Assembly (NCBI GenBank): GCA_019638525.1
Contig: JAHBTO010000002.1
Location: 434,001 to 498,000, forward strand
Source: Ferruginibacter sp.
GTDB taxonomy: Bacteria > Bacteroidota > Bacteroidia > Chitinophagales > Chitinophagaceae
Direction of reading: 5' to 3'
Length of the DNA stretch: 64,000 nucleotides
Part shown: positions 37,298 to 46,354 of the stretch, in pieces
Layout of the letters: every line of letters begins with the position of its first letter
How positions within the stretch are numbered: position 1 is the stretch's first letter
The notes under the pieces: generated by a model
The model's input: only the letters and a program-made list of their open reading frames with translations
Database searches by the model: none
What the model was told of the DNA's origin: nothing
Made by a program: the position numbers and the translations under genes

Positions 37298-37384
37298 GAG
37301 GTTGCCTCAAAAGAATATTGTATCATGTACTGCTTAGAAAAAAATTCTTAGCAAAAAAGCATGAAACTTTTTTGAGGTTACCTC
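37298..37384. repeat. 87-bp imperfect inverted repeat (possible MITE or IS remnant)
   Basis: The ends GAGGTTGCCTCAAAAG and CTTTTTTGAGGTTACCTC are inverted copies (13 of 15 in the core), and each end is itself palindromic (GAGGT-N-ACCTC type). Inner stems (CATG with CATG, GCTTAGAA with TTCTTAGC) continue the fold. There is no coding capacity. It lies after yceI and could act as terminator, but is larger than needed. Confidence 0.5.
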
Positions 37385-37406
37385 ATTTTGATTAACAACT
37401 ACCTAA

Positions 37407-37790
37407 TCATTTCACATCAAACCAAACCTTTTTCTCATCATTCCAATCGCCATTATAATTAATGGTTAGTTCTTCTCCGTTGTCTATTACCCTTATTGTT
37501 TTTACCATAATGGTATCATCTTCAAAATCCATAAAATATTCACAGTTGCTTTTATAGCTATGGTTATAAATGGGTATCAGCCCAAGCGCCATACAGCACC
37601 GGTCTTTATTTTTGCCCCATTCAAAAATATAATCGTGCAGCAGGGTTTTATCAATATGTTCCCTGTCTTTTGCCGGCATACTGATAACAGGCGATACTTC
37701 AACAACCGTATTGGCAGGTATCCTTTCATGTGTAAATACTCCCCTCCCCTTTTCAGGAATTTTATCTACAAATAAATAAGGCTTCAGCAT
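37407..37790 (-). CDS. SET-domain protein
   Basis: 127 residues. The SET-fold pattern is readable: LFVDKIPEKGRGVFTHERIP at the N-terminus, then IPIYNHSYKSNCEYFMDFED (the NHS-NC motif of the AdoMet site), and finally NGEELTINYNGDWNDEKK. SET domains are protein-lysine methyltransferases in eukaryotes; short bacterial ones of this sort have no known substrate. No pre-SET or post-SET cysteine cluster is present. It is divergent from mgtE, with 70 bp between start codons. Confidence 0.82.
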   Translation of the reverse strand: MLKPYLFVDKIPEKGRGVFTHERIPANTVVEVSPVISMPAKDREHIDKTLLHDYIFEWGKNKDRCCMALGLIPIYNHSYKSNCEYFMDFEDDTIMVKTIRVIDNGEELTINYNGDWNDEKKVWFDVK

Positions 37791-37860
37791 AACATTTGGT
37801 TAATATTATTTGATTTAAATTGCGAAACTATAATACTTCGGTGTAATAAAAAAAGTACAG

Positions 37861-39252
37861 ATGTCTGCCGAACTGGATGAAATATCAATACAGCAACAAT
37901 TTGAAGAAGTAATTGCTTCTGAAGATAAACTGGCCATTCAAAATTTTTTAAATGACCAGAACATCAGTGATGTGGCCGAACTGATCTATGAAAATGAAAT
38001 GTACGAAACACAAATCATTTCATTGCTTTCCATTCATCGGGCATCCAGTGTTTTTAAAATTCTTGAGTTATCAACTCAAAAAAGGATTATAAAAAACCTG
38101 CCATCCATTAAAACCACCGAGTTGTTGAATGAATTGCCCGTGGATGACCGTGTGGCCTTTTTAGAAGAACTGCCTACCAGCATTGTTAGGGATCTTATCA
38201 AACGGCTTGACCCCGATGAACGAAGGGATACATTGAAATTACTGGGATATCCCGAAAACAGCATGGGCCGTATCATGACTCCCGATTATGTATATGTGTA
38301 CGAAGAAAATACCGTAGCTGAAGTTTTTGAAACCATTCGTAAACATGCCAGGGGCAGCGAAACCATCGATGTAATTTATGTGATAAATGAAAAAGGCGAA
38401 CTGCAGGACCACATCAGGATCAGGGATTTTATCCTGGCCGAACCGCAAACCAAAGTAAACGAGATAATGGACAGGAGGTTTATCTCATTGAATGTACACG
38501 ACGACCAGGAAAGCGCCAGCGAAGTATTTAAAATGAATAATAGGGTGGCCTTACCCGTTATTGACGACAATAATATCTTACTGGGCATTGTTACCATTGA
38601 TGATATATTGTGGGTGGCCGAAGAAGAATTTAGTGAAGATATACAAAAGATTGGTGGTACCGAAGCGCTTGATGAACCCTACCTTGATATGCCATTCTGG
38701 AAACTCATCAGTAAAAGGGCGCCCTGGCTTATCATTTTATTTGTAGGCGAATTGTTTACCGCAAGCGCTATGAGTTTTTTTGAAGATGAAATAAAAAAAG
38801 TATTGGTGTTGAATATGCTGGTGCCACTTATTATTTCAAGCGGCGGTAATTCTGGTAGCCAGGCTTCAACCCTAATTATACAAGCCATGGCAAAGGCCGA
38901 GATAACCATTACCGACTGGTTTTCGATTTTAAAAAGAGAATTTAAAAGCGGTTTTGTTTTGGGCGGCATTTTGGGCGCCGTAGGTTTTTTACGAACCTAT
39001 ATGTGGAGCTTTATAGAACCGCACCTTTATGGTTCACACACTTTTTTATTAGCAATGGTAACTGCGTTTGCAGTATTGGGAGTTGTTTTGTGGGGAACCC
39101 TCGCCGGCTCCATGCTGCCCATCATCTTAAAGCGCCTTAAATTTGACCCTGCTACATCTTCTGCCCCGTTTGTTGCTACATTGGTAGATGTTACCGGAAT
39201 TGTAATTTATTTTTCGGTGGCTTACCTTTTCTTATCAGGTGTGTTGTTGTAA
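37861..39252 (+). CDS. mgtE: Magnesium transporter MgtE
   Basis: 463 residues. The cytosolic N domain (LNELPVDDRVAFLEELPTSI, LGYPENSMGRIMTPDYVYVY) is followed by two CBS domains (about 130-255, including EIMDRRFISLNVHDDQESAS and GIVTIDDILWVAEEE). The five-helix membrane channel domain shows the selectivity region SSGGNSGSQASTLIIQAMAK and a final FVATLVDVTGIVIYFSVAYL. Mg2+-gated uptake across the inner membrane is well established for the family. Length is normal. Confidence 0.94.
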   Translation: MSAELDEISIQQQFEEVIASEDKLAIQNFLNDQNISDVAELIYENEMYETQIISLLSIHRASSVFKILELSTQKRIIKNLPSIKTTELLNELPVDDRVAFLEELPTSIVRDLIKRLDPDERRDTLKLLGYPENSMGRIMTPDYVYVYEENTVAEVFETIRKHARGSETIDVIYVINEKGELQDHIRIRDFILAEPQTKVNEIMDRRFISLNVHDDQESASEVFKMNNRVALPVIDDNNILLGIVTIDDILWVAEEEFSEDIQKIGGTEALDEPYLDMPFWKLISKRAPWLIILFVGELFTASAMSFFEDEIKKVLVLNMLVPLIISSGGNSGSQASTLIIQAMAKAEITITDWFSILKREFKSGFVLGGILGAVGFLRTYMWSFIEPHLYGSHTFLLAMVTAFAVLGVVLWGTLAGSMLPIILKRLKFDPATSSAPFVATLVDVTGIVIYFSVAYLFLSGVLL

Positions 39253-39267
39253 CAAATTTTCCCAGTT

Positions 39268-39297
39268 CAGTAAGTATAAAATTTCTTACACTTACTG
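39268..39297. terminator. Hairpin between convergent mgtE and phosphatase genes
   Basis: CAGTAAGT and TAA pair with TTA and ACTTACTG around one mismatch, loop AATTTC. Flanking T runs are short, so efficiency is uncertain. Confidence 0.5.
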
Positions 39298-39320
39298 TTT
39301 ATGCATCAATAAAAAAAACA

Positions 39321-39857
39321 TTATTGCATGGGTGATGAAGCTCCCGGCTTTGCACCATACTTCATTATTTTAAGCCTGGCTTTTTCGTTTTTATAAGTTA
39401 TCAAAAAAATATTATCGAACTCGTTATCGGGTATATCACCATAAGGATAATCCTTTACTCCAAATTTTCTTATGATTTGCGGAATGGTATTGCTATGTGC
39501 AATTATTAAAATTGTCTTGCCAAAATCACTGTGCTGCATGATGGCGTTTACCAATTTATCGCACAAAGTATCGGCAATGTAATGCACTGTATCAATTTTA
39601 AGTTGAATACGCATACTATCACCGGTATTTTCAGCACGGCGTGTATTACTTACATAAATCTTTGCAATACCTTCATGTTTCAATTTACGCATCAGGTCGC
39701 CAGCCCTTTTGTTGCCGGCATCTGTTAATAAAGGATTATTGCCGGCCCCTTTTTCGGCATGGCGTACAATAAAAATCTTTGTTTGAGGTTTATCTTGTTG
39801 AGCAAAAACAAAATCAGCAAAAAATAATAGTGATAAAAAAATCAATACATATTTCAT
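39321..39857 (-). CDS. Secreted histidine-phosphatase family protein
   Basis: 178 residues with a signal peptide (to DFVFAQ). The catalytic motif is IFIVRHAEKGAGNNPLLTDA (RHxE type), with later Arg in YVSNTRRAENTGDSM and a second catalytic His in ILIIAHSNTIPQIIRKF. Members dephosphorylate small molecules or proteins; an exported SixA-like phosphatase with unknown substrate is the safest call. It is convergent with mgtE. Confidence 0.87.
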   Translation of the reverse strand: MKYVLIFLSLLFFADFVFAQQDKPQTKIFIVRHAEKGAGNNPLLTDAGNKRAGDLMRKLKHEGIAKIYVSNTRRAENTGDSMRIQLKIDTVHYIADTLCDKLVNAIMQHSDFGKTILIIAHSNTIPQIIRKFGVKDYPYGDIPDNEFDNIFLITYKNEKARLKIMKYGAKPGASSPMQ

Positions 39858-40026
39858 ACATAATAATTTAGTAACCCTAATATAAGTTAATAACCTATAA
39901 ATAACCAGTTAACCCCACCATGTATGGTAAAATGGAAACATTTTTACTAAATTGCGGTGATATAATTGCCATTGCCCGGGCAAAAATCTTAATAATCAAG
40001 ATTGTAAAAACAAAACTCATAACCAT

Positions 40027-41862
40027 ATGTGTGGAATTGTAGGATATACCGGCCCTAAAGAAGCTTACCCGATTGTGATAACGGGATTAAAAAGATTAGA
40101 ATATCGTGGTTACGATAGTACAGGCATAGCATTACTAAACAGTGGTTTAAAAGTATATAAAAAGAAAGGGCGTGTAGCCGAACTGGAAGAAGCAATTATT
40201 GGAAAAGACCTTCACTCAAATACCGGTATTGGCCATACAAGGTGGGCTACACATGGCGAACCAAGTGATGTAAATGCACATCCACATACATCATCAAGTG
40301 GTAAATTAGCCATGATACATAATGGCATCATTGAAAATTATGCTCAACTAAAAAACGAACTCATCAAAAAAGGATATCACTTCTCCAGTGAAACAGATAC
40401 CGAAGTTTTATTGAATTTTATTGAAGACATTCAAAAAAACAATGAATGTGATTTGGAAGAAGCTGTAAGGGTTGCCTTAAAAAGAGTAACAGGCGCTTAT
40501 GTAATTCTTTTATTGGATGCCGATCATCCGGATACTATTATTGCTGCAAGAAAAGGTAGCCCATTGGTGATTGGTGTTGGCAAAGGAGAACATTTTTTAG
40601 GTTCAGATGCATCGCCCATGCTTGAATACACAAAGGAAGTAGTGTATGTAAATGATTATGAACTGGCCATTGTAAAACCAAATGAACTTATTTTAAAAAA
40701 CCTGGGCAACGAAAAACTAACACCCTTTGTTACCAAACTTGACATGGAACTAGCCGCTATTGAAAAAGGCGGTTACGACCATTTTATGCTGAAAGAAATT
40801 TTTGAACAGCCAAGCACCATTCATGATTGCTTGCGTGGCAGGCTTGATGCTACTGCAGGCACCATCACCATGAGCGGCATTCAAAACAATATTGACCATT
40901 TCAGGAATGCAAACCGCATCATCATGGTGGCGTGCGGTACCAGTTGGCATGCTGCTTTGCTGGCCGAATATATTATTGAAGAGCTTTGCCGCATACCGGT
41001 TGAGGTAGAATATGCATCCGAATTCAGGTACCGTAACCCTATAATTAATAAAGGCGATATCATTATTGCCATATCGCAAAGCGGCGAAACTGCCGACACC
41101 TTGGTAGCTATAGAAAAAGCAAAGGAAAACGGTGCCATCATTTTTGGTGTAGTTAATGTGGTTGGCTCATCTATTGCACGTGTTAGCGATGGCGGCGCAT
41201 ATACACATGCCGGGCCCGAAATTGGTGTGGCCTCCACAAAAGCATTTACAGGGCAGTTAGCAGTATTGTGCATGATGGCCTTTAAAATTGCCAAAGAAAA
41301 AGGTACCATCAGCAATGAACGCTATAGTAATTTATTATTTGAACTGGAAGCTGTGCCCGAAAAGGTTCAAGCCATTTTAAAAAATGCTGAGTCGCTAAAA
41401 TCGATAGCCCAAAAATATAAATCAGCATCCGATGCATTGTTTCTGGGCAGGGGTTATAATTTCCCTATTGCTTTGGAAGGTGCTTTAAAATTAAAGGAGA
41501 TATCGTACATACATGCCGAAGGCTATCCTGCTGCAGAAATGAAACATGGCCCTATTGCGCTGGTTGATGAAAAACTACCGGTGATATTTATTGCTACAAA
41601 AGATTCGTACCACGAAAAAATTGTAAGCAATATACAGGAGATAAAGGCCCGTAAAGGCAAAGTGATTGCAGTTGTTACCGAAGGCGATGAAATTATTCCC
41701 GGCATGGCCGATGATGTTTTTTATGTACCCGAAGCTGATGAAATTATTGCACCCTTGCTAAGCACCATCCCCATGCAGTTGCTGAGTTATTATGTAGGCA
41801 TTGCCAAAGGGGTGGATGTAGATAAGCCAAGAAACCTTGCAAAAAGTGTAACGGTGGAGTAG
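40027..41862 (+). CDS. glmS: Glutamine-fructose-6-phosphate aminotransferase (isomerizing)
   Basis: First step of UDP-GlcNAc synthesis. 611 residues. The N-terminal glutaminase uses Cys2 (MCGIVGYTG) with RLEYRGYDSTGIAL, GHTRWATHGEPSDVNAHPH and HNGIIENY. Two SIS domains follow: MVACGTSWHAALLAEYIIEE, ISQSGETADTLVAI, GRGYNFPIALEGALKLKEIS and HAEGYPAAEMKHGPIAL. The C-terminus DKPRNLAKSVTVE is complete. There is no glmS ribozyme upstream, as expected outside Firmicutes. Confidence 0.96.
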   Translation: MCGIVGYTGPKEAYPIVITGLKRLEYRGYDSTGIALLNSGLKVYKKKGRVAELEEAIIGKDLHSNTGIGHTRWATHGEPSDVNAHPHTSSSGKLAMIHNGIIENYAQLKNELIKKGYHFSSETDTEVLLNFIEDIQKNNECDLEEAVRVALKRVTGAYVILLLDADHPDTIIAARKGSPLVIGVGKGEHFLGSDASPMLEYTKEVVYVNDYELAIVKPNELILKNLGNEKLTPFVTKLDMELAAIEKGGYDHFMLKEIFEQPSTIHDCLRGRLDATAGTITMSGIQNNIDHFRNANRIIMVACGTSWHAALLAEYIIEELCRIPVEVEYASEFRYRNPIINKGDIIIAISQSGETADTLVAIEKAKENGAIIFGVVNVVGSSIARVSDGGAYTHAGPEIGVASTKAFTGQLAVLCMMAFKIAKEKGTISNERYSNLLFELEAVPEKVQAILKNAESLKSIAQKYKSASDALFLGRGYNFPIALEGALKLKEISYIHAEGYPAAEMKHGPIALVDEKLPVIFIATKDSYHEKIVSNIQEIKARKGKVIAVVTEGDEIIPGMADDVFYVPEADEIIAPLLSTIPMQLLSYYVGIAKGVDVDKPRNLAKSVTVE

Positions 41863-41987
41863 TCACCAACGGGAATTAGTTTGTTTTCAGTCCTGTAACC
41901 ACTTTCAGGTATTTTTGTCACCGTTCACTCAAGAGTAATTCAATTAGGTGTGTATCACTATATATTCCCAATCCTAAGTGGAAAAAT

Positions 41988-42599
41988 ATGGGTGACTTTT
42001 AGACTGAAGATATTGTTCGGACTTTGGTAGTTAATCTAAAGAAGAAAAGTGACATTCCCAGGCTGGTAAAAACTTTTCAGGAAAAGCCGGTTTTTGTTCA
42101 ACACCATCAACTGGCTGATTGCAAGGATACTGAGTTAATTATTTTTGGAGAAAGCAGTGACTAAAAAGTTTACAACCTTGCCAATTGTTGCAAACCCATT
42201 CCAGGTGATGATGTGTTTGCTTTGTAACAACCGGAAAAGGATTAACGATACATAGAACCAATTGCACAAACGCAACCAAATTACTTTCTAACTAAGGTCA
42301 CCGAATTGTAAAAACGAAATGGACAAAAAATAAAGAAATTTCCTTCCTCTCCGGTATTAAAATTGTAGGAATGTACGATGTGGGTGTGGTAAATAAAATC
42401 ACTATTTTAATTTCCGGTGAATTAAAAATAAATATTTCTGCATTGACAATTGAAGCCAAAGAAGCTGTGTTTATGGGAAATATCCGGCTTTATGTGCACG
42501 ATAAAAGAAGAAATGGATGAATTGGCGCAACGCCTTCAAAACTTAGATGGTATTGAATCTGTTGAGCAGTATGATACGGAGGAAAGCCCTGGTAAATGA
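41988..42599 (+). pseudogene. RelA/SpoT (ppGpp synthetase/hydrolase) 3' remnant, multiply disrupted
   Basis: Joining frames gives a recognisable Rel C-terminal regulatory half. Readable pieces are TEDIVRTLVVNLKKKSDIPR, TELIIFGESSD, KVYNLANCCKPIPGDDVF (conserved Cys motif), FVTTGKGLTIHRTNCTNATK, HRIVKTKWTKNKEISFLSGI, GMYDVGVVNKITILISGELK (ACT domain) and EEMDELAQRLQNLDGIESVE. Five lesions interrupt it: TAG at 42000, TAA at 42162, a lost base near 42219, TAA at 42293 and an extra A in 42503-42506. The hydrolase and synthetase domains are absent; glmS lies directly upstream. It cannot encode a working enzyme. An intact copy presumably lies elsewhere, which I cannot see. Confidence 0.88.
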
Positions 42600-42651
42600 T
42601 CAAGTAAGGTCAACTATTTGTTTATAAGTCATTTTGGCCGTTTTTTCCACT

Positions 42652-42716
42652 TACTCAAAAAATCTTCCAAATACTAAATAAAAGAGCATATTAAAGTTCC
42701 TGATTTTCTGAATTTG
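42652..42716 (+). promoter_or_regulatory. Predicted LytTR operator and promoter of the sensor-kinase gene
   Basis: TACTCAAAA at 42652-42660 and TACTAAATA at 42672-42680 are direct repeats with a 20-bp period. TTTG ends at 42716, 43 bp after the second ACT. The start codon is at 42756. The same layout precedes the three lipoprotein genes at 47545, 48445 and 49483. Confidence 0.55.
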
Positions 42717-42755
42717 CTAATCTTCTTATCTTTAATCAGAACAACATATTGAATT

Positions 42756-45700
42756 TTGTTAAACCTGAAAAGCCCTTGTTTATTAAGTCTTTGGCAGATT
42801 GTTCTGCTTTTATTTCTCTGCAATATTTCATCAGGGCAGGATATTCATTTTACCAATCTGAACACATCTAATGGCTTATCTGATAATTTTATTCGTTCAC
42901 TTGTTGTTGATAAAGAAGGCTTCCTCTGGATTGGAACCAATGAAGGGTTAAATTCCTATGATGGATATTTAATTTCCGGATATTCAAGCGACGATTATCC
43001 GGCATTGCCAAAAAGAGATATTGTTGATCTTTTTTGTGACGAGAGCAACCAGGTTTGGATAAGTGCAGGAGACGGATGCACCCGGGCCGATCAAAAAAGA
43101 GTATTTCATAAAATTAAGCTGGAAGATTCTATTACTGTTTTTAATTGTTTTAAAGTAGTTGAAACAAAAAAATACGGCGTAGTACTCATTACAGATTATG
43201 GTCTTTATTACCATGGGGGTGCGAATAAGAAATGGATAAAAATTAAAACAGCCTCCACACTTTTTAGTTTCTCCGATTTAACGGATGTTATTAGCTATGA
43301 TGCAAATCAACTGCTGATTGTACTGCGTGATAAAATTATACTGCTTGATTTAACTACCGAACAGATAATTGAAACCTATCCCCTGAAGGATATTCTGAGT
43401 GTGGAAAAATTAGCAAATCATAAAATTGCCCTTGCCAATAACAAAGGACAGTTGCAAATAATGGATTTAAATACAAGGCAAATTTTTAAAACTTATGACT
43501 TCTCCAATTACTTTCAACCCAAAATCACTTATTCAAACTGGTCAGAAGTAAAATTGGCACCAGACAGCACACTGCTTTATGCCTCTCTTAGCCAGGGATT
43601 GTTTGCCATTCAGGGTGATGTGGTAACCCAGTTTTCACATGATCCTGCAAATAGTTTATCTATTGCATCCAACAGAATGGTCAGGATACTGGCTGCTGCT
43701 AATGGAATAATCGTAGCAGGTACTGAGCGTGATGGTGTAAGTATTTTTAAACTGGATAACGGAGCAGCATTTTATAAAAACAAATTCAAAGACGAAAACA
43801 ATCATGTTTACGATAGCTGGTTAACTCAAATAGTGGAAGCTAAAGATCATAGTTTCTGGTTGGGTGCATTCGACAGATTAATTCACTGGGATAAGAAAAA
43901 TAATAAGACCCGGTTTTATTTTTATAGAGATAATCAAACGAAGAATCCACAGTCAAATCCAGAAATAATCAGGATTTATTTAGATAAAATGGGGCAACTA
44001 TGGGCCGGGGTATTAAGCGTTGGAATAACAATTTTTAATCCTTCCACAGGAAGTTTTAAGAAAATACCCCTCAACACTTCCGATAGTGCACAAAGGGGCA
44101 ATCTGATTCTGGATTTCTTTGAAGCAAGCGATGGATCTATGTGGGTAGCAAGTAACAGTGGATTTTATCTGATAAATCCCAAAACACATAAAACCATATC
44201 GTTAAGTAACAATACAATTTTCAAAGAATATTGTACAACCTGGACAGAGGACATTGCTGAAGATAAAAATCAGAATATCTGGATATCTACAAGAGGCAAA
44301 GGTCTTATCAAGTATAACTTAAAAACAAAAACAATCAAGCAATTCACTCAAAAAGATGGTTTGCTGGATAACGATTGTCTGGAGTTGTTGTGTAGCAGTT
44401 CCAATGATGTTTACATTGGGTCGTTTAGCGGATTTAGTATTGTACATGCAGATGAAACAATATCAACCTACACAAAAAAGAATGGATTGAAATATGATAA
44501 ATCAGATGCTTTTTTGGAAGATGATCAGGCAAAGATTTGGATAGCCAATGCAAAATGCCTGGTAAAGTTTGACCCAGTGCAAAAATCCTTTGAAGTTTTT
44601 GACGAATCAGTAGGATTGAATAAAGGAGGATTTAAACCGGCAGGAGCTCTCAAATCAAGCGATGGGGAGTTTTTGTGGAGTACGCAAAGTGGCATCAATT
44701 ATTTTTATCCGAATCAGATTAAAAATACAATCGTCCCCTTACAGGTTCATATCAATACTATTTTTTCGGGCGACAGCACGTATTTGGTTTCCAATTCATC
44801 AAGCAAGATAAAATATAGAAACAATAATATTCTTTTCAGTTTTGTTGCGGTAAACCTGCTTGGCTCACATAACATATTTTACAAATACAAGCTGGAAGGA
44901 TATGACAAAGACTGGCAAATAGGGGTAGATATACGTCAGGCCCGTTACTCATCATTACCTCCGGGTAAATACAGCTTTAAGGTTATGGCCAGTACAGATA
45001 AAAAAATATGGTATGAATCACCCCAGAGTTTTATGTTTACAATAGAAACGCCCTATTATAAACAATGGTGGTTTATTGGATTAATTGCATTACTGACCTT
45101 ATCTGTTTTACTTTTCGTAATTAAAAAGAGATATCAGGTTTTGAACAGGAAGAGAGAAGAGTTGAAAACACAAAAAGTAATAAACTATTTTTCTGCCAGC
45201 ATTTATAAGCAGCAAACAGTAGATGAAATACTTTGGGATTTAACAAAGAACTGCATCAGCCAGTTAAATTTTGAAGATTGTGTTGTCTATTTATTTGATG
45301 AAGAGAGAAAGGTATTGGTGCAAAAAGCCGCACATGGTCCTAAGAACACCCGCAATTTTGAAATCAATAAACCCATTGATATTCCGATAGGAAAAGGAAT
45401 TGTGGGCTCGGTGGCGGAGAAATTGAATCCGGAAATAATTGAGGACACTTCTAAAGACTCCCGGTATATTGCCGATGATGAAATACGTTATTCAGAAATA
45501 ACCGTGCCCATTGTTTCGGAAGGCCAGCTTCTGGGTGTGATAGACTGCGAACACTCAAAAAAACGGTTCTTTACTCAAAACCATCTGTATATTCTCAAAA
45601 CTCTTGCTTCTTTTTGCGCAATAAAAATTACTCAGGCAAAAACTGATTCAGAAAAAAGAAGAGCTGAAATGATGTTAGCAGAAACAAAGCATAAAATGGC

Positions 45701-46343
45701 TGAAATGGAAATGCAGGCACTTAGAGCGCAAATGAATCCGCATTTCATTTTTAATTGTCTCAATTCCATTAACCGGTATATCGTTAAAAGTGATCAGGCA
45801 ACTGCTTCCCTTTACCTTACCCGTTTTGCCAAATTAATCCGTTTGATTTTAGATAACTCCAGAAACAAAAATGTAGTGCTGTCAAATGAGTTGGAAGCAT
45901 TATGCTTGTATATTGAAATGGAAGCTCTGCGGTTTGACATGAAATTTTCATATCAGATTGAGGTAGATGAAAACGTACAGGCCGATAGCATTGAGATACC
46001 ACCCTTAATCATTCAGCCTTATGTTGAAAATGCTATTTGGCATGGATTACTTCACAAACCCGAAAACGGAAATTTGTACATTGGCATTTCCATGCCAAAG
46101 CCACATCTTTTACGGTGTATTATAGAAGATAATGGTATTGGCCGTGAGAAAGCTGCTGCTTTGAAAAGCCAGTCGGCTACTACAAAAAAATCTTTGGGAA
46201 TGGAGCTAACAGAAAGCCGGTTGATGCTTTTGAATCAGTATGCTCAAATACGTTCCAGTGTACAAATTGAAGATTTGAAAAATGAATTGAACCATGCTGC
46301 CGGAACAAGAGTGGTTCTGCAAATCCCGATTGATAATGATTAA
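42756..46343 (+). CDS. Sensor histidine kinase with propeller, Y_Y_Y, GAF and LytS-type kinase domains
   Basis: 1195 residues. A signal peptide ends at ISSGQ. Two-component-regulator propeller repeats cover about 30-690, for example EGFLWIGTNEGLNSYDG, GQLWAGVLSVGITIFNPSTG and NQNIWISTRGKGLIKYNLKT. A Y_Y_Y strand domain (YKLEGYDKDWQ, YSSLPPGKYSFKVMAS), one membrane helix (about 771-790), a GAF domain (about 815-960) and a LytS-type kinase (LRAQMNPHFIFNCLNSINRY, phospho-acceptor His about 996; HATPase with IIEDNGIGREKAA) follow. The start must be TTG at 42756: a stop lies two codons upstream and no ATG is near. It is followed after 11 bp by its LytTR partner. The periplasmic ligand is unknown. 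Confidence 0.92.
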   Translation: MLNLKSPCLLSLWQIVLLLFLCNISSGQDIHFTNLNTSNGLSDNFIRSLVVDKEGFLWIGTNEGLNSYDGYLISGYSSDDYPALPKRDIVDLFCDESNQVWISAGDGCTRADQKRVFHKIKLEDSITVFNCFKVVETKKYGVVLITDYGLYYHGGANKKWIKIKTASTLFSFSDLTDVISYDANQLLIVLRDKIILLDLTTEQIIETYPLKDILSVEKLANHKIALANNKGQLQIMDLNTRQIFKTYDFSNYFQPKITYSNWSEVKLAPDSTLLYASLSQGLFAIQGDVVTQFSHDPANSLSIASNRMVRILAAANGIIVAGTERDGVSIFKLDNGAAFYKNKFKDENNHVYDSWLTQIVEAKDHSFWLGAFDRLIHWDKKNNKTRFYFYRDNQTKNPQSNPEIIRIYLDKMGQLWAGVLSVGITIFNPSTGSFKKIPLNTSDSAQRGNLILDFFEASDGSMWVASNSGFYLINPKTHKTISLSNNTIFKEYCTTWTEDIAEDKNQNIWISTRGKGLIKYNLKTKTIKQFTQKDGLLDNDCLELLCSSSNDVYIGSFSGFSIVHADETISTYTKKNGLKYDKSDAFLEDDQAKIWIANAKCLVKFDPVQKSFEVFDESVGLNKGGFKPAGALKSSDGEFLWSTQSGINYFYPNQIKNTIVPLQVHINTIFSGDSTYLVSNSSSKIKYRNNNILFSFVAVNLLGSHNIFYKYKLEGYDKDWQIGVDIRQARYSSLPPGKYSFKVMASTDKKIWYESPQSFMFTIETPYYKQWWFIGLIALLTLSVLLFVIKKRYQVLNRKREELKTQKVINYFSASIYKQQTVDEILWDLTKNCISQLNFEDCVVYLFDEERKVLVQKAAHGPKNTRNFEINKPIDIPIGKGIVGSVAEKLNPEIIEDTSKDSRYIADDEIRYSEITVPIVSEGQLLGVIDCEHSKKRFFTQNHLYILKTLASFCAIKITQAKTDSEKRRAEMMLAETKHKMAEMEMQALRAQMNPHFIFNCLNSINRYIVKSDQATASLYLTRFAKLIRLILDNSRNKNVVLSNELEALCLYIEMEALRFDMKFSYQIEVDENVQADSIEIPPLIIQPYVENAIWHGLLHKPENGNLYIGISMPKPHLLRCIIEDNGIGREKAAALKSQSATTKKSLGMELTESRLMLLNQYAQIRSSVQIEDLKNELNHAAGTRVVLQIPIDND

Positions 46344-46354
46344 ATAACCTGACT

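Noticed and set aside
42756..46343. Considered a hybrid two-component (HTCS) protein because of the propeller and Y_Y_Y domains
   Set aside because: It lacks receiver and AraC domains; the kinase is LytS-type and the regulator is a separate LytTR gene.
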